Positions 35,461 to 44,133 of a stretch of DNA of 64,000 nt are shown here, piece by piece. A program made the translations under genes and the position numbers. Every line of letters starts with the position of its first letter. Within the stretch, counting starts at the first letter, position 1. The notes beneath the pieces are model-generated. The model did no database searches. It was not told the origin of the DNA and worked only from the letters and a program-made list of their open reading frames with translations. The DNA is from Streptomyces sp. NBC_01669 (GTDB lineage: Bacteria; Actinomycetota; Actinomycetes; Streptomycetales; Streptomycetaceae), in contig NZ_JAPEQG010000002.1 of assembly GCF_026339735.1 (NCBI RefSeq), positions 744,001-808,000 of the forward strand, read 5' to 3'.

Positions 35461-37286
35461 GACTCTGTCGGTGATCTTGGTGTTTCCCAGTGCGCGAGCA
35501 TGATCGGCGGGCATGCTCAGTGCTGTTTCGAAGGCCGATACAGCTGCCGAGGTGTCCGTTGTCGCTCCATCCCCGCTCCGGTGAGCAAGTCCCGCCTCTG
35601 ACCGCGCAGATCGCACGGGCAAGCAATCCGACCGGTACGACGGCGATGTGGGTCAGAGACCGGCTGGACGGGTTGTGGTGCGACGAGGACTTCGCCGGCT
35701 GGTATCCGCGCGACGGGCGTCCCGGGCTCTCGCCTGCCCAACTGGCCACCGTCTGTGTGCTGCAGTTCCTGCTTGGTCTGTCGGACCGGCAGGCAGCGGA
35801 AGCGGTCCGCTGCCGCATCGATTTCAAGTACGCCATGGCCATGGAGCTGGACGATCCCGGCTTCCACCACAGCGTGCTGGCTGACTTCCGCGAGCGCGTC
35901 GCGCAGGACGACCGCGCCGACCGACTCCTGGATCTGGTGCTCGCCCGTCTGAAGGAGGCCGGCCTCGTGGGCGAGCGCACCACGCAGCGCACCGACTCCA
36001 CCCACGTCCTGGCCGCGGTGCGCGACCTGACCCGGCTGGAACTGGTCACCGAGGCGGTCCGTGCCGCGCTTGAAGAAGTGGCCCGCACGGCTGGGCATCT
36101 GCTGATCGGCCTGGTCGACGAGGACTGGGGGCGCCGCTATGGCCGCCCGGTCCGCCTGGGCAAGAACCCCACCCGGCCCAAGACCAGGATCCTCGCCGCC
36201 GGCAACGACGCCTGCCGACTGCTGGAGCGACTCCACCGGGACGGGTCCGCCTACCGGCCCGGCCCACAAGCCGAGGCCCTACGGCAGATCGTGGTGCAGC
36301 ACTACTACCGCGACACGGCAGGCCGCCTGCACTGGCGCACCACCGACGACGACGGGCTACCGCCCTCCTCCTCGGCGATCGTCTCTCCCTACGACATCAC
36401 GGCGCGCTACGTGCGGCATGGACACATCATCCGCTGGAAGGGCTTCGCCGCCCATCTCACCGAGACGTGTGCCTCTGACAGCGTCAACGTGATCACGGAC
36501 GTGGCCACCACGTCGGCCGCCACCAACGACAGCCAGGCCCTGCCCGGCATCCACACCCGCCTGGCTCGTCGCGGGCTGCTGCCCGCCGAGCACCTGGTCG
36601 ACGGCGGCTACACCTCCCTGGTCCACCTGGAACGAGCCGACCGCGAACACCAGGTCACCGTCACCGGGCCGCTACCGGGCAACCCCACCCGCCAGCACCG
36701 CAGGAACGAGGACTTCGACCGGGACGACTTCCACATCGACTTCGACCGCCGACAAGTCACCTGCCCCCAGGGCCAGGTCAGCGCGGGCTGGCACGGCCCC
36801 TACCCGACCTCCTCGCCCACCGCGGCGCCCCTGATCGTGGCACGGTTCACCAAGAGCCAGTGCCAGCCCTGTCCGGACCGCCCCCGATGCACCAGCTCCC
36901 GCGAGAACGCCCGCAACGTGGGCTTTCCCCCGCGAGAACTCCGCGACCTGCAAGTCCGCGTCCGCACCGAGCAGCAGACACCCGAATGGAAGGCCCGCTA
37001 CGCAGTCCGCTCCGGCGTGGAGGGCACCATCAACGAGTTCGCCCACGGACACGGCATGCGCCGCTGCCGCTACCGAGGACAGCCGAAAGCCCACCTGCAA
37101 CACGTACTCACAGCCATCGCCGTGAACATCGAACGACTCAGCACTCGGTCAGTGACCCAGGAAACCCCTTCACCGAGACCGCCGACCGCCTTCCAGACCT
37201 TCCTGGACCAGCAGGGAATTCCCCGATCGAAGTCCTGGCGCACCCTCGGCACCTAACCTCGACCATCCAAGATCACCGACAGAGTC
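35461..37286 (+). mobile_element. IS1182 family insertion sequence (copy 2) with chimeric flanks
   Basis: Ends GACTCTGTCGGTGATCTTGG are inverted at the right. The outer flanks are themselves inverted copies: GAGCTCTTGGCTT on the left and AAGCCAAGAGCTC on the right. The left flank is orfA of IS3 element A (plus strand); the right flank is the equivalent orfA position of IS3 element C (minus strand). No direct target repeat is seen. Confidence 0.85.
35490..37256 (+). CDS. IS1182 family transposase
   Basis: 588 residues at most, with WYPRDGRPGLSPAQLATVCV, FKYAMAMELDDPGFHHSVLA, QRTDSTHVLAAVRDLTRLEL, CQPCPDRPRC and RSGVEGTINEFAHGHGMRRC. The frame is intact. The true start may be up to 30 codons downstream. 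It is related to the copy at 33302 but clearly a different element. Confidence 0.9.
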   Translation: MREHDRRACSVLFRRPIQLPRCPLSLHPRSGEQVPPLTAQIARASNPTGTTAMWVRDRLDGLWCDEDFAGWYPRDGRPGLSPAQLATVCVLQFLLGLSDRQAAEAVRCRIDFKYAMAMELDDPGFHHSVLADFRERVAQDDRADRLLDLVLARLKEAGLVGERTTQRTDSTHVLAAVRDLTRLELVTEAVRAALEEVARTAGHLLIGLVDEDWGRRYGRPVRLGKNPTRPKTRILAAGNDACRLLERLHRDGSAYRPGPQAEALRQIVVQHYYRDTAGRLHWRTTDDDGLPPSSSAIVSPYDITARYVRHGHIIRWKGFAAHLTETCASDSVNVITDVATTSAATNDSQALPGIHTRLARRGLLPAEHLVDGGYTSLVHLERADREHQVTVTGPLPGNPTRQHRRNEDFDRDDFHIDFDRRQVTCPQGQVSAGWHGPYPTSSPTAAPLIVARFTKSQCQPCPDRPRCTSSRENARNVGFPPRELRDLQVRVRTEQQTPEWKARYAVRSGVEGTINEFAHGHGMRRCRYRGQPKAHLQHVLTAIAVNIERLSTRSVTQETPSPRPPTAFQTFLDQQGIPRSKSWRTLGT

Positions 37287-37362
37287 AAGCCAAGAGCTCG
37301 TGTGCTTTTGAACCGTTCCGGGTTTGATCGAGACTCGACCTTTTGGAAGGATCGAGTCCGTT

Positions 37363-37680
37363 ATGGCAAAGCAATACCCGAAGGAGCTCAAGGAGCGGGC
37401 CGTGCGTCTGGTCCTGGAGACTCGTGAGCAGTACAAGACCGAGTCCGCGGCGATCCGATCGATCGGGGCGAAGCTCGACATCGGGCCGGAGTCCCTGCGG
37501 AACTGGGTGCGTCAGGCCGAGGTCGACGCCGGTGCTCGGACCGGGACCACGACGGAGGAATCCGCCCAGCTCAAGGCCCTCAAGAAGGAGGTCGCCGAGC
37601 TGAAGCGGGCGAACGAGATCTTGAAGGCTGCGGCCAGTTTCTTCGCGGCCGAGCTCGACCGGCCACACACACGCTCGTAG
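37363..37680 (+). CDS. IS3 orfA (element B)
   Basis: 105 residues: AKQYPKELKERAVRLVLETR, then ESLRNWVRQAEVDAGARTG and a leucine-zipper-like coil (LKALKKEVAELKRANEILKA). This is the standard IS3 DNA-binding subunit. orfB is in the -1 frame, so the full transposase would need -1 frameshifting. The gene itself is intact. Confidence 0.9.
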   Translation: MAKQYPKELKERAVRLVLETREQYKTESAAIRSIGAKLDIGPESLRNWVRQAEVDAGARTGTTTEESAQLKALKKEVAELKRANEILKAAASFFAAELDRPHTRS

Positions 37681-38297
37681 CGTTCATCGACGAGCACCGG
37701 GACCGCTTCGGCGGAGTCGAGCCGATCTGCAGGACGCTCACCGAGCACGACTGCAGCATCCACCCGTCCACCTACTACGCGCACAAGAAGCGTCTGCCAT
37801 CGGCCCGTGCCCTGCGGGACGCGGAACTGGCACCGCTGATCATCAAGATCTACCGGGACAACTACAGCGTCTACGGAGCCCGCAAGATCTGGGCCGAACT
37901 CAAAAGACAAGGTCATCAGGTGGCCCGGTGCACCGTGGAGCGCCTGATGAGAGCCGAGGGCCTCACGGGAGCGGTGCGCGGCAAGAAAATCGTCACCACA
38001 GTGGCGGACAAGGAAGCCGAGCGGGCCCCGGACCGGCTGGGCCGGCAGTTCGTGGCGACCGCCCCGAACCGCGTGTGGGTCGCTGACTTCACCTACGTGG
38101 CCACCTGGTCTGGCACCGTCTATGTCGCGTTCGTCGTGGACACTTTTTCCCGCCGGATCGTCGGCTGGTCCGCCGCGACGAACAAGCAGACACCGCTCGT
38201 GCTGTCCGCACTCGAAATGGGCCTATGGCAACGCGACCGCGCCAATACCCCAGTAATTCCACGGGAGTTGATTCATCACTCCGATGCCGGCTCGCAG

Positions 38298-39745
38298 CCC
38301 GGGTTCAAGGAGTCGTCGCAACACTTCCGTTTTGTGTTGATAGTAGATGACTGTTGAGAGTCTCGGAGGGTGTCCTCCAGCCCAGGGTTTTGCGGGGGCG
38401 GCCGTTGAGGGCAGCTGCGACGGCAGCGAGATCCTCGCGGGTGTGTCTGCTGAGGTCGGTGCCCTTCGGGAAGTACTGCCGTAGCAGCCCGTTGGTGTTC
38501 TCGTTCGTGCCGCGCTGCCAGGGGCTGTGCGGGTCGGCGAAGTAGATCTCCAGGCCGGTGTCGATGCGGAGTTCGGCGTGCTGCGCCATTTCCGAACCCT
38601 GGTCCCAGGTAAGGGACTTGCGTAGTTGGGCGGGTAGGCGGGTGATCGCTTCCGTCAGGGCGTCGCGTACGGCTGCGGCTCCGTGGCCGGCCAGTGGGGG
38701 GCCGTTCTTGGCCCGTGTGCCGTCGTGGCCGGGCATGGGCGGTAGGTGCAGCAGCATCGTGAACCTGCTGGTGCGTTCGACCAGGGTGCCGATCGCGGAG
38801 CTGTTGAGGCCGATGATGAGGTCGCCCTCCCAGTGGCCGGGGACCGCCCGGTCCTCCGCCTCGGCCGGCCGCTGACTGATCAGCACGTCCTCGGTGACGA
38901 ACTTCTTCCCCGGCCGGAGGTGCGAGCCCGGGGCACCCGCAGCGCACGGCCGGTGCGCAGGCAGGCGACCAGCTCGCGCTTGAGTGCTCCGCGGCCCTGG
39001 ATGTAGAGGGCCTGGTAGATCGCCTCGTGAGAGATGCGCATGGACTCATCATCGGGGAAGTCGACCTTGAGCCGGTGGGAGATCTGCTGCGGACTCCACG
39101 AGTTGACCCAACGGCGGTCCTGGCGCCTCGGCTTGTTCCGTCCCTTCCACGGCGGTGCCGCAGGTCCCGGCGCCGGCATGCCGTCCGGGCGGTGGATCTC
39201 TCCGGCCAGGCGGTCCTGGACGTACTCGTGCAGCCGCTCGCTGCAGGCAAGTTTGGACGGCTTCGGCCGCCGCGCGGCCAGCTCGGCCTTCCACTGCGCG
39301 ATCGACGCCCGGTAGGCGAGTTGTCCGCTGCGGGTGGCCGCATTGCGCCGCAGTTCCCGCGAAACAGTGGACGGGTGCCTGCCCAGCCGACGGGCGATCT
39401 CTCGGACCCCGGTGTTCTGAGCCTTCAGCACAGCGATCTCCTCGCGCTCTGCAAAGGAGAGATACCTGCCCGACACCGGGCCCAGCTCGATCGACGGCAT
39501 ACCGCCACGTTCCCGGAACCATCGCGAGCCGACCGGCCCCGACACGCCGCACGCGATCGCCGCGTCCTCGCTGGTCAGCCCGTCAGCGATCTTCTTCCAG
39601 AAGGCACGCTCCACATCCCGGCGGACCGGTGGCCTGCCCGGAGACCGCATCGCCGGGCGCCCCGTCACCGCCGTCGTCCACCCTGCCGGTCGCCCCATCG
39701 GACACCTCCATGATCGAGGTGTTGCGACGACCGGTTGAATCCACC
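38298..39745 (-). mobile_element. IS30 family insertion sequence (copy 1)
   Basis: Ends contain GTCGTCGCAACAC inverted at both sides, with GG.TTCAA outside. It is flanked by CAG on both sides (38295-38297 and 39746-39748). Confidence 0.85.
38305..39698 (-). pseudogene. IS30 family transposase, frameshifted
   Basis: N-terminal HTH part: YLSFAEREEIAVLKAQNTGV, LGRHPSTVSRELRRN, SPQQISHRLKVDFPDDESM. Near 38915 a missing base (GGAAGAAG where GGAAAGAAG is expected) shifts the frame. The catalytic part follows in the next frame: EDRAVPGHWEGDLIIG, LTWDQGSEMAQH, YFADPHSPWQRGTNENTNGL. It is inactive unless the shift is an error. Confidence 0.85.
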
Positions 39746-40078
39746 CAGTACACCAGTTTCCGTCTCGCCACTCACCTGGCATCCGAGCAGATCGCCGCGT
39801 CCATCGGCACCGTCGGCGACGCCCTCGACAACGCTCTGATGGAATCGGCCATCGGCCTGTACAAAACCGAGCTCATCAAGCCCCAGCGGCCTTGGAAAGC
39901 CCTCGGTGACGTCGAGTTGGCCACAGCCGAGTGGGTCGACTGGTACAACCACAGCCGACTTCACGGTGAGATAGGCCACGTCCCGCCCGCCGAATATGAG
40001 GCCGTCCACTACCAGCAGCAGCAAAATCCGCAGGTCACAGCCACAATCTAGAGTCTCTACCGAACCCGGAACGGTTCA

Positions 40079-40495
40079 TTTTCCCAGGATGGCCAGCGCC
40101 CTCTGGGACTTGGCCAGCTCGGCGGCCAGCTTCTCGTTCTCTGCCCGCAGCCGCTCGGCCTCCTTCTCGGCTGCGCTCTTGCCCGTCGGTCCGGACGGCT
40201 TGGCGGTCAGCGCATCCAGCGCGCCGGCGTCCCGGGCGGTCCGCCAGTCGATGATGTGCGAGTGGTACAGCCCCTCCCGGCGCAGCAGCGCGCCCTTCGC
40301 GCCCGGTTCGGTCAGCCGCTCGTACTCCTCCACGATCCGAAGCTTGTACTCCGGGGTGAAGGACCGCCGCTTCGGCCCGCCCGCGCGGGGACCGCGCTTC
40401 TTCTTGCCCACGACCTCATCATCGGCCACACCGGCCTCAAGGTCGGCACTGCTCAGCGTCACGTTCGAAAGATCCTGTTCTCGCCCCGCTAACAA
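40079..40495 (-). pseudogene. IS3 orfA (element C), truncated by element B
   Basis: HTH subunit: FTPEYKLRIVEEYERLTEPG, LRREGLYHSHIIDWRTARDA and a coil ending SQRALAILGK. The gene then meets element B; seven more codons (KAHELLA) are found at 37287-37308, where IS1182 copy 2 begins. The element's outer end is near 40495. Confidence 0.85.
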
Positions 40496-40641
40496 CAGAA
40501 GACTCGATTGTCCTCATGTCTCACGAGAGTCTGACAGGGAGGGCCCAAGGCAGACCCCTGGTGGGCAGTGGCATGCACGAACCCCTGCATCGTTGCAGAG
40601 ACAACGAGCCGAGGTCAGGCCTCGAGGAATCGAGGCCGGAC

Positions 40642-41205
40642 TCACGATTGCCGCAGCTCTTCCGCCCCGGCCGGCACGTCGTACGTCACCAGCGTGAGCG
40701 CGATCGTGCAGTGGTAGCCGATAAGGGCCAGCACGTCTGCGACGCCTTCATCGCCAATCAGACCGACAGCCTGGGAGAAAAGGTGGTCGGAGACGCCGCG
40801 CGACGCCAACAGCGTCGCAGCCAGGCTGTAGACGACCTGCTGACGCTCGTCGTCGAACCGCGTCGGAGCGCCAGAGACCATGGCCGCCACCGCTTCCGGT
40901 GACAAGCCCGCCTCGACAGCGAACTTCTCGTGGACCCGCGTCGGGAACGACGCCATCCACTTGGCGCAGACCAGAACGATCACGATCTCCCGCTCTGCCG
41001 GCGTCAGACATGAGCCGCCGGCGTTGAAGTAGGTGCCGATCGGGTTCAGCAGCCGAGCGACTCGCGGGTTACTCAAAAGGAACTTGTACGGTGCAGGGAC
41101 CATGCCACGTGACGTGACGATGTTGTCCAAGGCCCCTCGCTCGTCGCTGCTCATCTCGTCGAGCGGCAGCTCTCGGTAACGCCCGAATGTCGGCTTCCTG
41201 TCCAT
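40642..41205 (-). CDS. Carboxymuconolactone decarboxylase-like protein (CMD copy 2)
   Basis: 187 residues of the CMD fold: LTPAEREIVIVLVCAKWMAS, FAVEAGLSPEAVAAM, IGYHCTIALTLVTYDVP. It lacks the C-x2-C redox pair of the copies at 830 and 53948; the equivalent place reads VHEKFAVEAG, so it belongs to a different branch. Reaction unknown. It diverges from a GNAT gene, and the gap holds two GGAC-N6-GTCC sites, one 171 bases upstream of this start. Confidence 0.8.
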   Translation of the reverse strand: MDRKPTFGRYRELPLDEMSSDERGALDNIVTSRGMVPAPYKFLLSNPRVARLLNPIGTYFNAGGSCLTPAEREIVIVLVCAKWMASFPTRVHEKFAVEAGLSPEAVAAMVSGAPTRFDDERQQVVYSLAATLLASRGVSDHLFSQAVGLIGDEGVADVLALIGYHCTIALTLVTYDVPAGAEELRQS

Positions 41206-41375
41206 GACTTCCTCTCATAGTCCCGAGGTTGCCGGCGCAACGGCACAGGATTGGTTCATCTCATCGGTTTCAGCGCGGCAAGCCTGCGCGGCCGGTGCAG
41301 TTTCACGGGCAAAGAGTGCCGGTGCTGGCCTCCGGGAGGGCGGCAGGGAGCGTCGTCTTTGACTCAACCACAAGT

Positions 41376-41389
41376 GGACCTAATCGTCC
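41376..41389. promoter_or_regulatory. Operator-like palindrome (GGACCTAATCGTCC)
   Basis: Full GGAC-N6-GTCC match, 171 bases upstream of CMD copy 2. A wider TGGACCTAATCGTCCA symmetry is visible. Confidence 0.55.
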
Positions 41390-41611
41390 ACTTAATCGGA
41401 AGTGTCGATGCTTCGGCCCGCATGCGCCAAATGACTGCCAGGCCGGCCCGGCGGCACCTCGCACCGGGAGCGGAAGGGCGTAAACGGCTTAACCGGAGTC
41501 GGGCGGGTCACAGCTGGCGCGACATGCCTGCTAGCGAGCGGTGTGGGAGGTGAGTCTCGCGCGGACCTCGGGGGGCGCATACACCAGGCGGGGTGCTGCG
41601 CGGCTCTTACT

Positions 41612-41625
41612 GGACTAATCCGTCC
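41612..41625. promoter_or_regulatory. Operator-like palindrome (GGACTAATCCGTCC)
   Basis: Full GGAC-N6-GTCC match, 135 bases upstream of the GNAT gene at 41760; an outer T and A extend the symmetry. Confidence 0.55.
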
Positions 41626-41759
41626 AGTCAAACTAGGGTGAGCAGTGCGAACAGGCCTGCCTTCCGGCGATTGGAGAATGCACCCCGCCAGAGTGGCCGC
41701 CGAGCACCTTTTCACCAGCTTTCCCGCAACGAGGCTCGCAGCACGCCGGAGGGTGTGAG

Positions 41760-42107
41760 ATGTCTGACGTACTGTTTTCGAATACAGAATCGGCTGTGAC
41801 GGTCAGCGACAACACGGAAGAGCGCCGCTACGAGATTTCCGTGGCGGGCGAGGCGGCCGGACACATGGGCTACCGAGAGATCGGAAGTCGGCGCGTCCTC
41901 ATGCACACCGTCATCTACGAAGCGTTTCGAGGGCAAGGTCTATCCAAAGTCTTCATTCGGAACATTTTGGACTCTCTGCGCATTCACGGAAATACGGCTT
42001 CAAATTACTGCCCGGCCGTCGACAAGTTCATCCACGAGCATCCCGAATACATCAACCTGGTCGACGTGAAACACCCAGGCATCTGGGTGGCTGACACCTC
42101 GAGCTGA
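41760..42107 (+). CDS. Small GNAT family N-acetyltransferase (YjdJ-like)
   Basis: 115 residues. The acetyl-CoA-binding motif is HTVIYEAFRGQGLSKVFIRN (R-G-x-G-L), followed by a C-terminal strand with YCPAVDKFIHEHPEY. This is typical of the short single-domain GNATs with a YCPxVxxF block. Substrate unknown. A second member, with WCPVVDRFVEGH, is at 55767; both lie near CMD genes and a GGAC-N6-GTCC site. NhaA follows after 20 bases and may be co-transcribed. Confidence 0.8.
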   Translation: MSDVLFSNTESAVTVSDNTEERRYEISVAGEAAGHMGYREIGSRRVLMHTVIYEAFRGQGLSKVFIRNILDSLRIHGNTASNYCPAVDKFIHEHPEYINLVDVKHPGIWVADTSS

Positions 42108-42127
42108 TCCGACGGCTACCGCATCTC

Positions 42128-44122
42128 ATGAATCCTCCTCGCCATCGCGACCATCACGCCCACCGCAGCCGGGCAGTGAAGAGGACGTCGGCCGCGCTGC
42201 CGCACTGGACGGCGCGAACAGTCCGCAGTGTCCGCATGCACACGCCGCTCCGCGATTTCCTGCGTACGGAGACCGGGAGCGCATCCGTGCTCCTCGCGGC
42301 CGCCGTCGCGGCGCTGGCCTGGGCGAACGCAGCACCCAGTAGCTACGAAGGCTTCTGGCACACCGAGCTCGCCATGCGCTTCGGCGCTCACGGACTGTCT
42401 CTCGATCTGCGGGAATGGGTGAACAGCGGCCTGATGACGCTGTTCTTCTTCGTCGTGGGCCTCGAGGCACGCCGGGAATTCGACATGGGCGAGCTGCGCG
42501 AGCGCAGGCGAGCCACCCTCCCCGCGGTCGTCGGCCTCGCCGGCATGGCTGTCCCCGTCCTGGTCTATGTGGCCTGCAACGCCGGGCACGCGTCGGCGCA
42601 TGGATGGGGCGTTGCCATGTCGACCGACACCGCATTCGCCCTCGGCATGCTGGCGCTTATCGGGAAACGGCTACCGGCAGGCCTGAGAATCTTCATCTTG
42701 ACCATCTCCGTAGTCGACGACTTCGTCGCCCTCGCTGTCATCGCCGTGGTCTACAGCGGACACATCGAGCAGTCCTACCTGTGGCCCGCCCTCGCTTGCT
42801 TCACCGGCATGCTCGCCCTTCACCGCACCGGCGCCAAGCGTCCGGTCTTCGTTGCAGTAGCCGCAGCCGCAGCCGCAGCCGCGTGGCTCATGCTGCGCAA
42901 ATCCGGCGTCGAACCCGTCATTGTGGGTCTCGCCTTGGGGCTCCTCACGTCCGCCTACCCGGCGAATCGGGACGCCCTGGAGCGGGCCAGCGGGCTCTTC
43001 CAGGCCTTCCGTGAGCAGCCCACGCCCGAGCTCGCACGCGATGCGCGCATCGGCGTCGCGTCGGCCATCTCGCCGAACGCCCGGTTGCAGCGCCTGTATC
43101 ACCCGTGGACCAGCTACGGGATCGTCCCACTGTTCGCCCTGGCCAACTCAGGCCTGACCATCAGCACGGACGAAGCGAGCACAGCGTTCACCTCGCCCAT
43201 CACGCTGGGCATCATCGCCGCCTATGTCCTGGGCAAACCGGCGGGCGTGATCGGGACGTCCTGGCTCATATCCCGGCTCCGCGGCGGGAGCCTTCGCCCC
43301 GCTGTCGGGTGGGGCGCCCTCGCGGCGGGCGGGGCGATCACCGGGGTCGGTTTCACGGTCTCGCTCCTGATCGCGACCCTCGCCTTCTCCGGGCGGGACC
43401 TCACTCAGGCGAAGATCGGCGTTCTCAGCGCGGTCGTCCTCTCCGTCGTCACGACGTGGCTGATCGCCTGGACCCTGGGCCTCCTCCCGGAACAGGCCCG
43501 CATCCGGTCTCTGCTGGGAAGCGCGGAATCCATCGTGGACCTGGTTCCCCCGGTCAACGACCGGCGCGACCATGTCCGCGGCCCCGTCGACGCTCCCGTC
43601 ACCGTGGTCGAGTTCGGCGACTTCGAATGCCCCTACTGCGGTCGGGCAGAGCCGGTGATGAGAGATCTTCTCGCCCACGCGGGCGACGTCCGCTACGTCT
43701 GGCGGCATCTCCCACTCACCGACGTGCACCCCCATGCCCAGCTCGCCGCAGAGGCCGCGCAGGCCGCCGGCGACCAGGGAGCGTTCTGGGAGATGCACGA
43801 CGCCCTGCTCGCTCACCAAGGCGCCCTGGCGACCGACGACGTTACCCGGTACGCCGAGGAGATCGGCCTCGATATAGACCGCTTCCACACCGGCCTGAGC
43901 AGCCTGGCCGGCGCGACACGCATCGCGGAGGACGTGGAGTCCGCGGACCGAAGCGGCGTATCGGGAACGCCGGCCTTCTTCATCAACGGACGGCGGCACG
44001 ATGGCGCATACGACATCGAGAGCCTGACTGCCGCCGTCAAGACGGCGCGGCTTCGAGTGAGCCTGCAGCAGACAGCCCGCAGGCGGCTCTTCACCGGCGT
44101 GCGCGGCGGTGAACCGGGCTGA
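42128..44122 (+). CDS. nhaA: NhaA-type Na+/H+ antiporter fused to a DsbA-like thioredoxin domain
   Basis: 664 residues. The first 440 or so are a complete NhaA antiporter with many membrane helices; the proton/sodium-binding acids are D167 in MSTDTAFALG and D197-D198 in ISVVDDFVAL. The last 190 residues are a thioredoxin/DsbA-like domain with the redox pair C501-P-Y-C504 (FECPYCGRAEPVMRDLL) and a cis-Pro loop, SGVSGTPAFFINGRR. Such fusions are known in actinobacteria; the link between transport and redox is not established. An ATG at 42236 is an alternative start. It converges with tetR copy 2 across a shared terminator. Confidence 0.9.
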   Translation: MNPPRHRDHHAHRSRAVKRTSAALPHWTARTVRSVRMHTPLRDFLRTETGSASVLLAAAVAALAWANAAPSSYEGFWHTELAMRFGAHGLSLDLREWVNSGLMTLFFFVVGLEARREFDMGELRERRRATLPAVVGLAGMAVPVLVYVACNAGHASAHGWGVAMSTDTAFALGMLALIGKRLPAGLRIFILTISVVDDFVALAVIAVVYSGHIEQSYLWPALACFTGMLALHRTGAKRPVFVAVAAAAAAAAWLMLRKSGVEPVIVGLALGLLTSAYPANRDALERASGLFQAFREQPTPELARDARIGVASAISPNARLQRLYHPWTSYGIVPLFALANSGLTISTDEASTAFTSPITLGIIAAYVLGKPAGVIGTSWLISRLRGGSLRPAVGWGALAAGGAITGVGFTVSLLIATLAFSGRDLTQAKIGVLSAVVLSVVTTWLIAWTLGLLPEQARIRSLLGSAESIVDLVPPVNDRRDHVRGPVDAPVTVVEFGDFECPYCGRAEPVMRDLLAHAGDVRYVWRHLPLTDVHPHAQLAAEAAQAAGDQGAFWEMHDALLAHQGALATDDVTRYAEEIGLDIDRFHTGLSSLAGATRIAEDVESADRSGVSGTPAFFINGRRHDGAYDIESLTAAVKTARLRVSLQQTARRRLFTGVRGGEPG

Positions 44123-44133
44123 GGGCCCGGTTC
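44111..44133. terminator. Bidirectional hairpin overlapping both stop codons
   Basis: GAACCGGGC - TGAGG - GCCCGGTTC, a perfect 9-bp stem. It contains the nhaA stop in the loop, and its right arm touches the stop of the convergent tetR gene. No U-tract is clear on either side. Confidence 0.6.

Larger units (their letters stand above)
37650..40051 (+). pseudogene. IS3 orfB (element B), split by IS30 (37650-38297 and 39749-40051)
   Basis: Integrase core: VYGARKIWAELKRQGHQVAR, RVWVADFTYVATW (first Asp), ELIHHSDAGSQ (second Asp), where the IS30 enters. After removal of the IS30 and one CAG the frame continues YTSFRLATHLASEQIAAS, then DNALMESAIGLYKTELI (Glu) to WVDWYNHSRLHGEIGHVPP. It would be complete without the insertion. 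Confidence 0.9.
37309..40078 (+). mobile_element. IS3 family insertion sequence (element B), host of an IS30
   Basis: Ends TGAACCGTTCCGGGTT are inverted at the right. It is flanked by TTT on both sides (37306-37308 and 40079-40081). It sits in orfA of IS3 element C: the left flank 37287-37308, read on the minus strand (KAHELLA), continues the element C frame that ends at LAILGK. Confidence 0.85.
41206..41759. other. Divergent promoter region with two operator-like sites
   Basis: Separates CMD copy 2 from the GNAT gene. No coding signature on either strand. The palindromes at 41376 and 41612 each lie nearer to one of the two genes. Confidence 0.6.
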
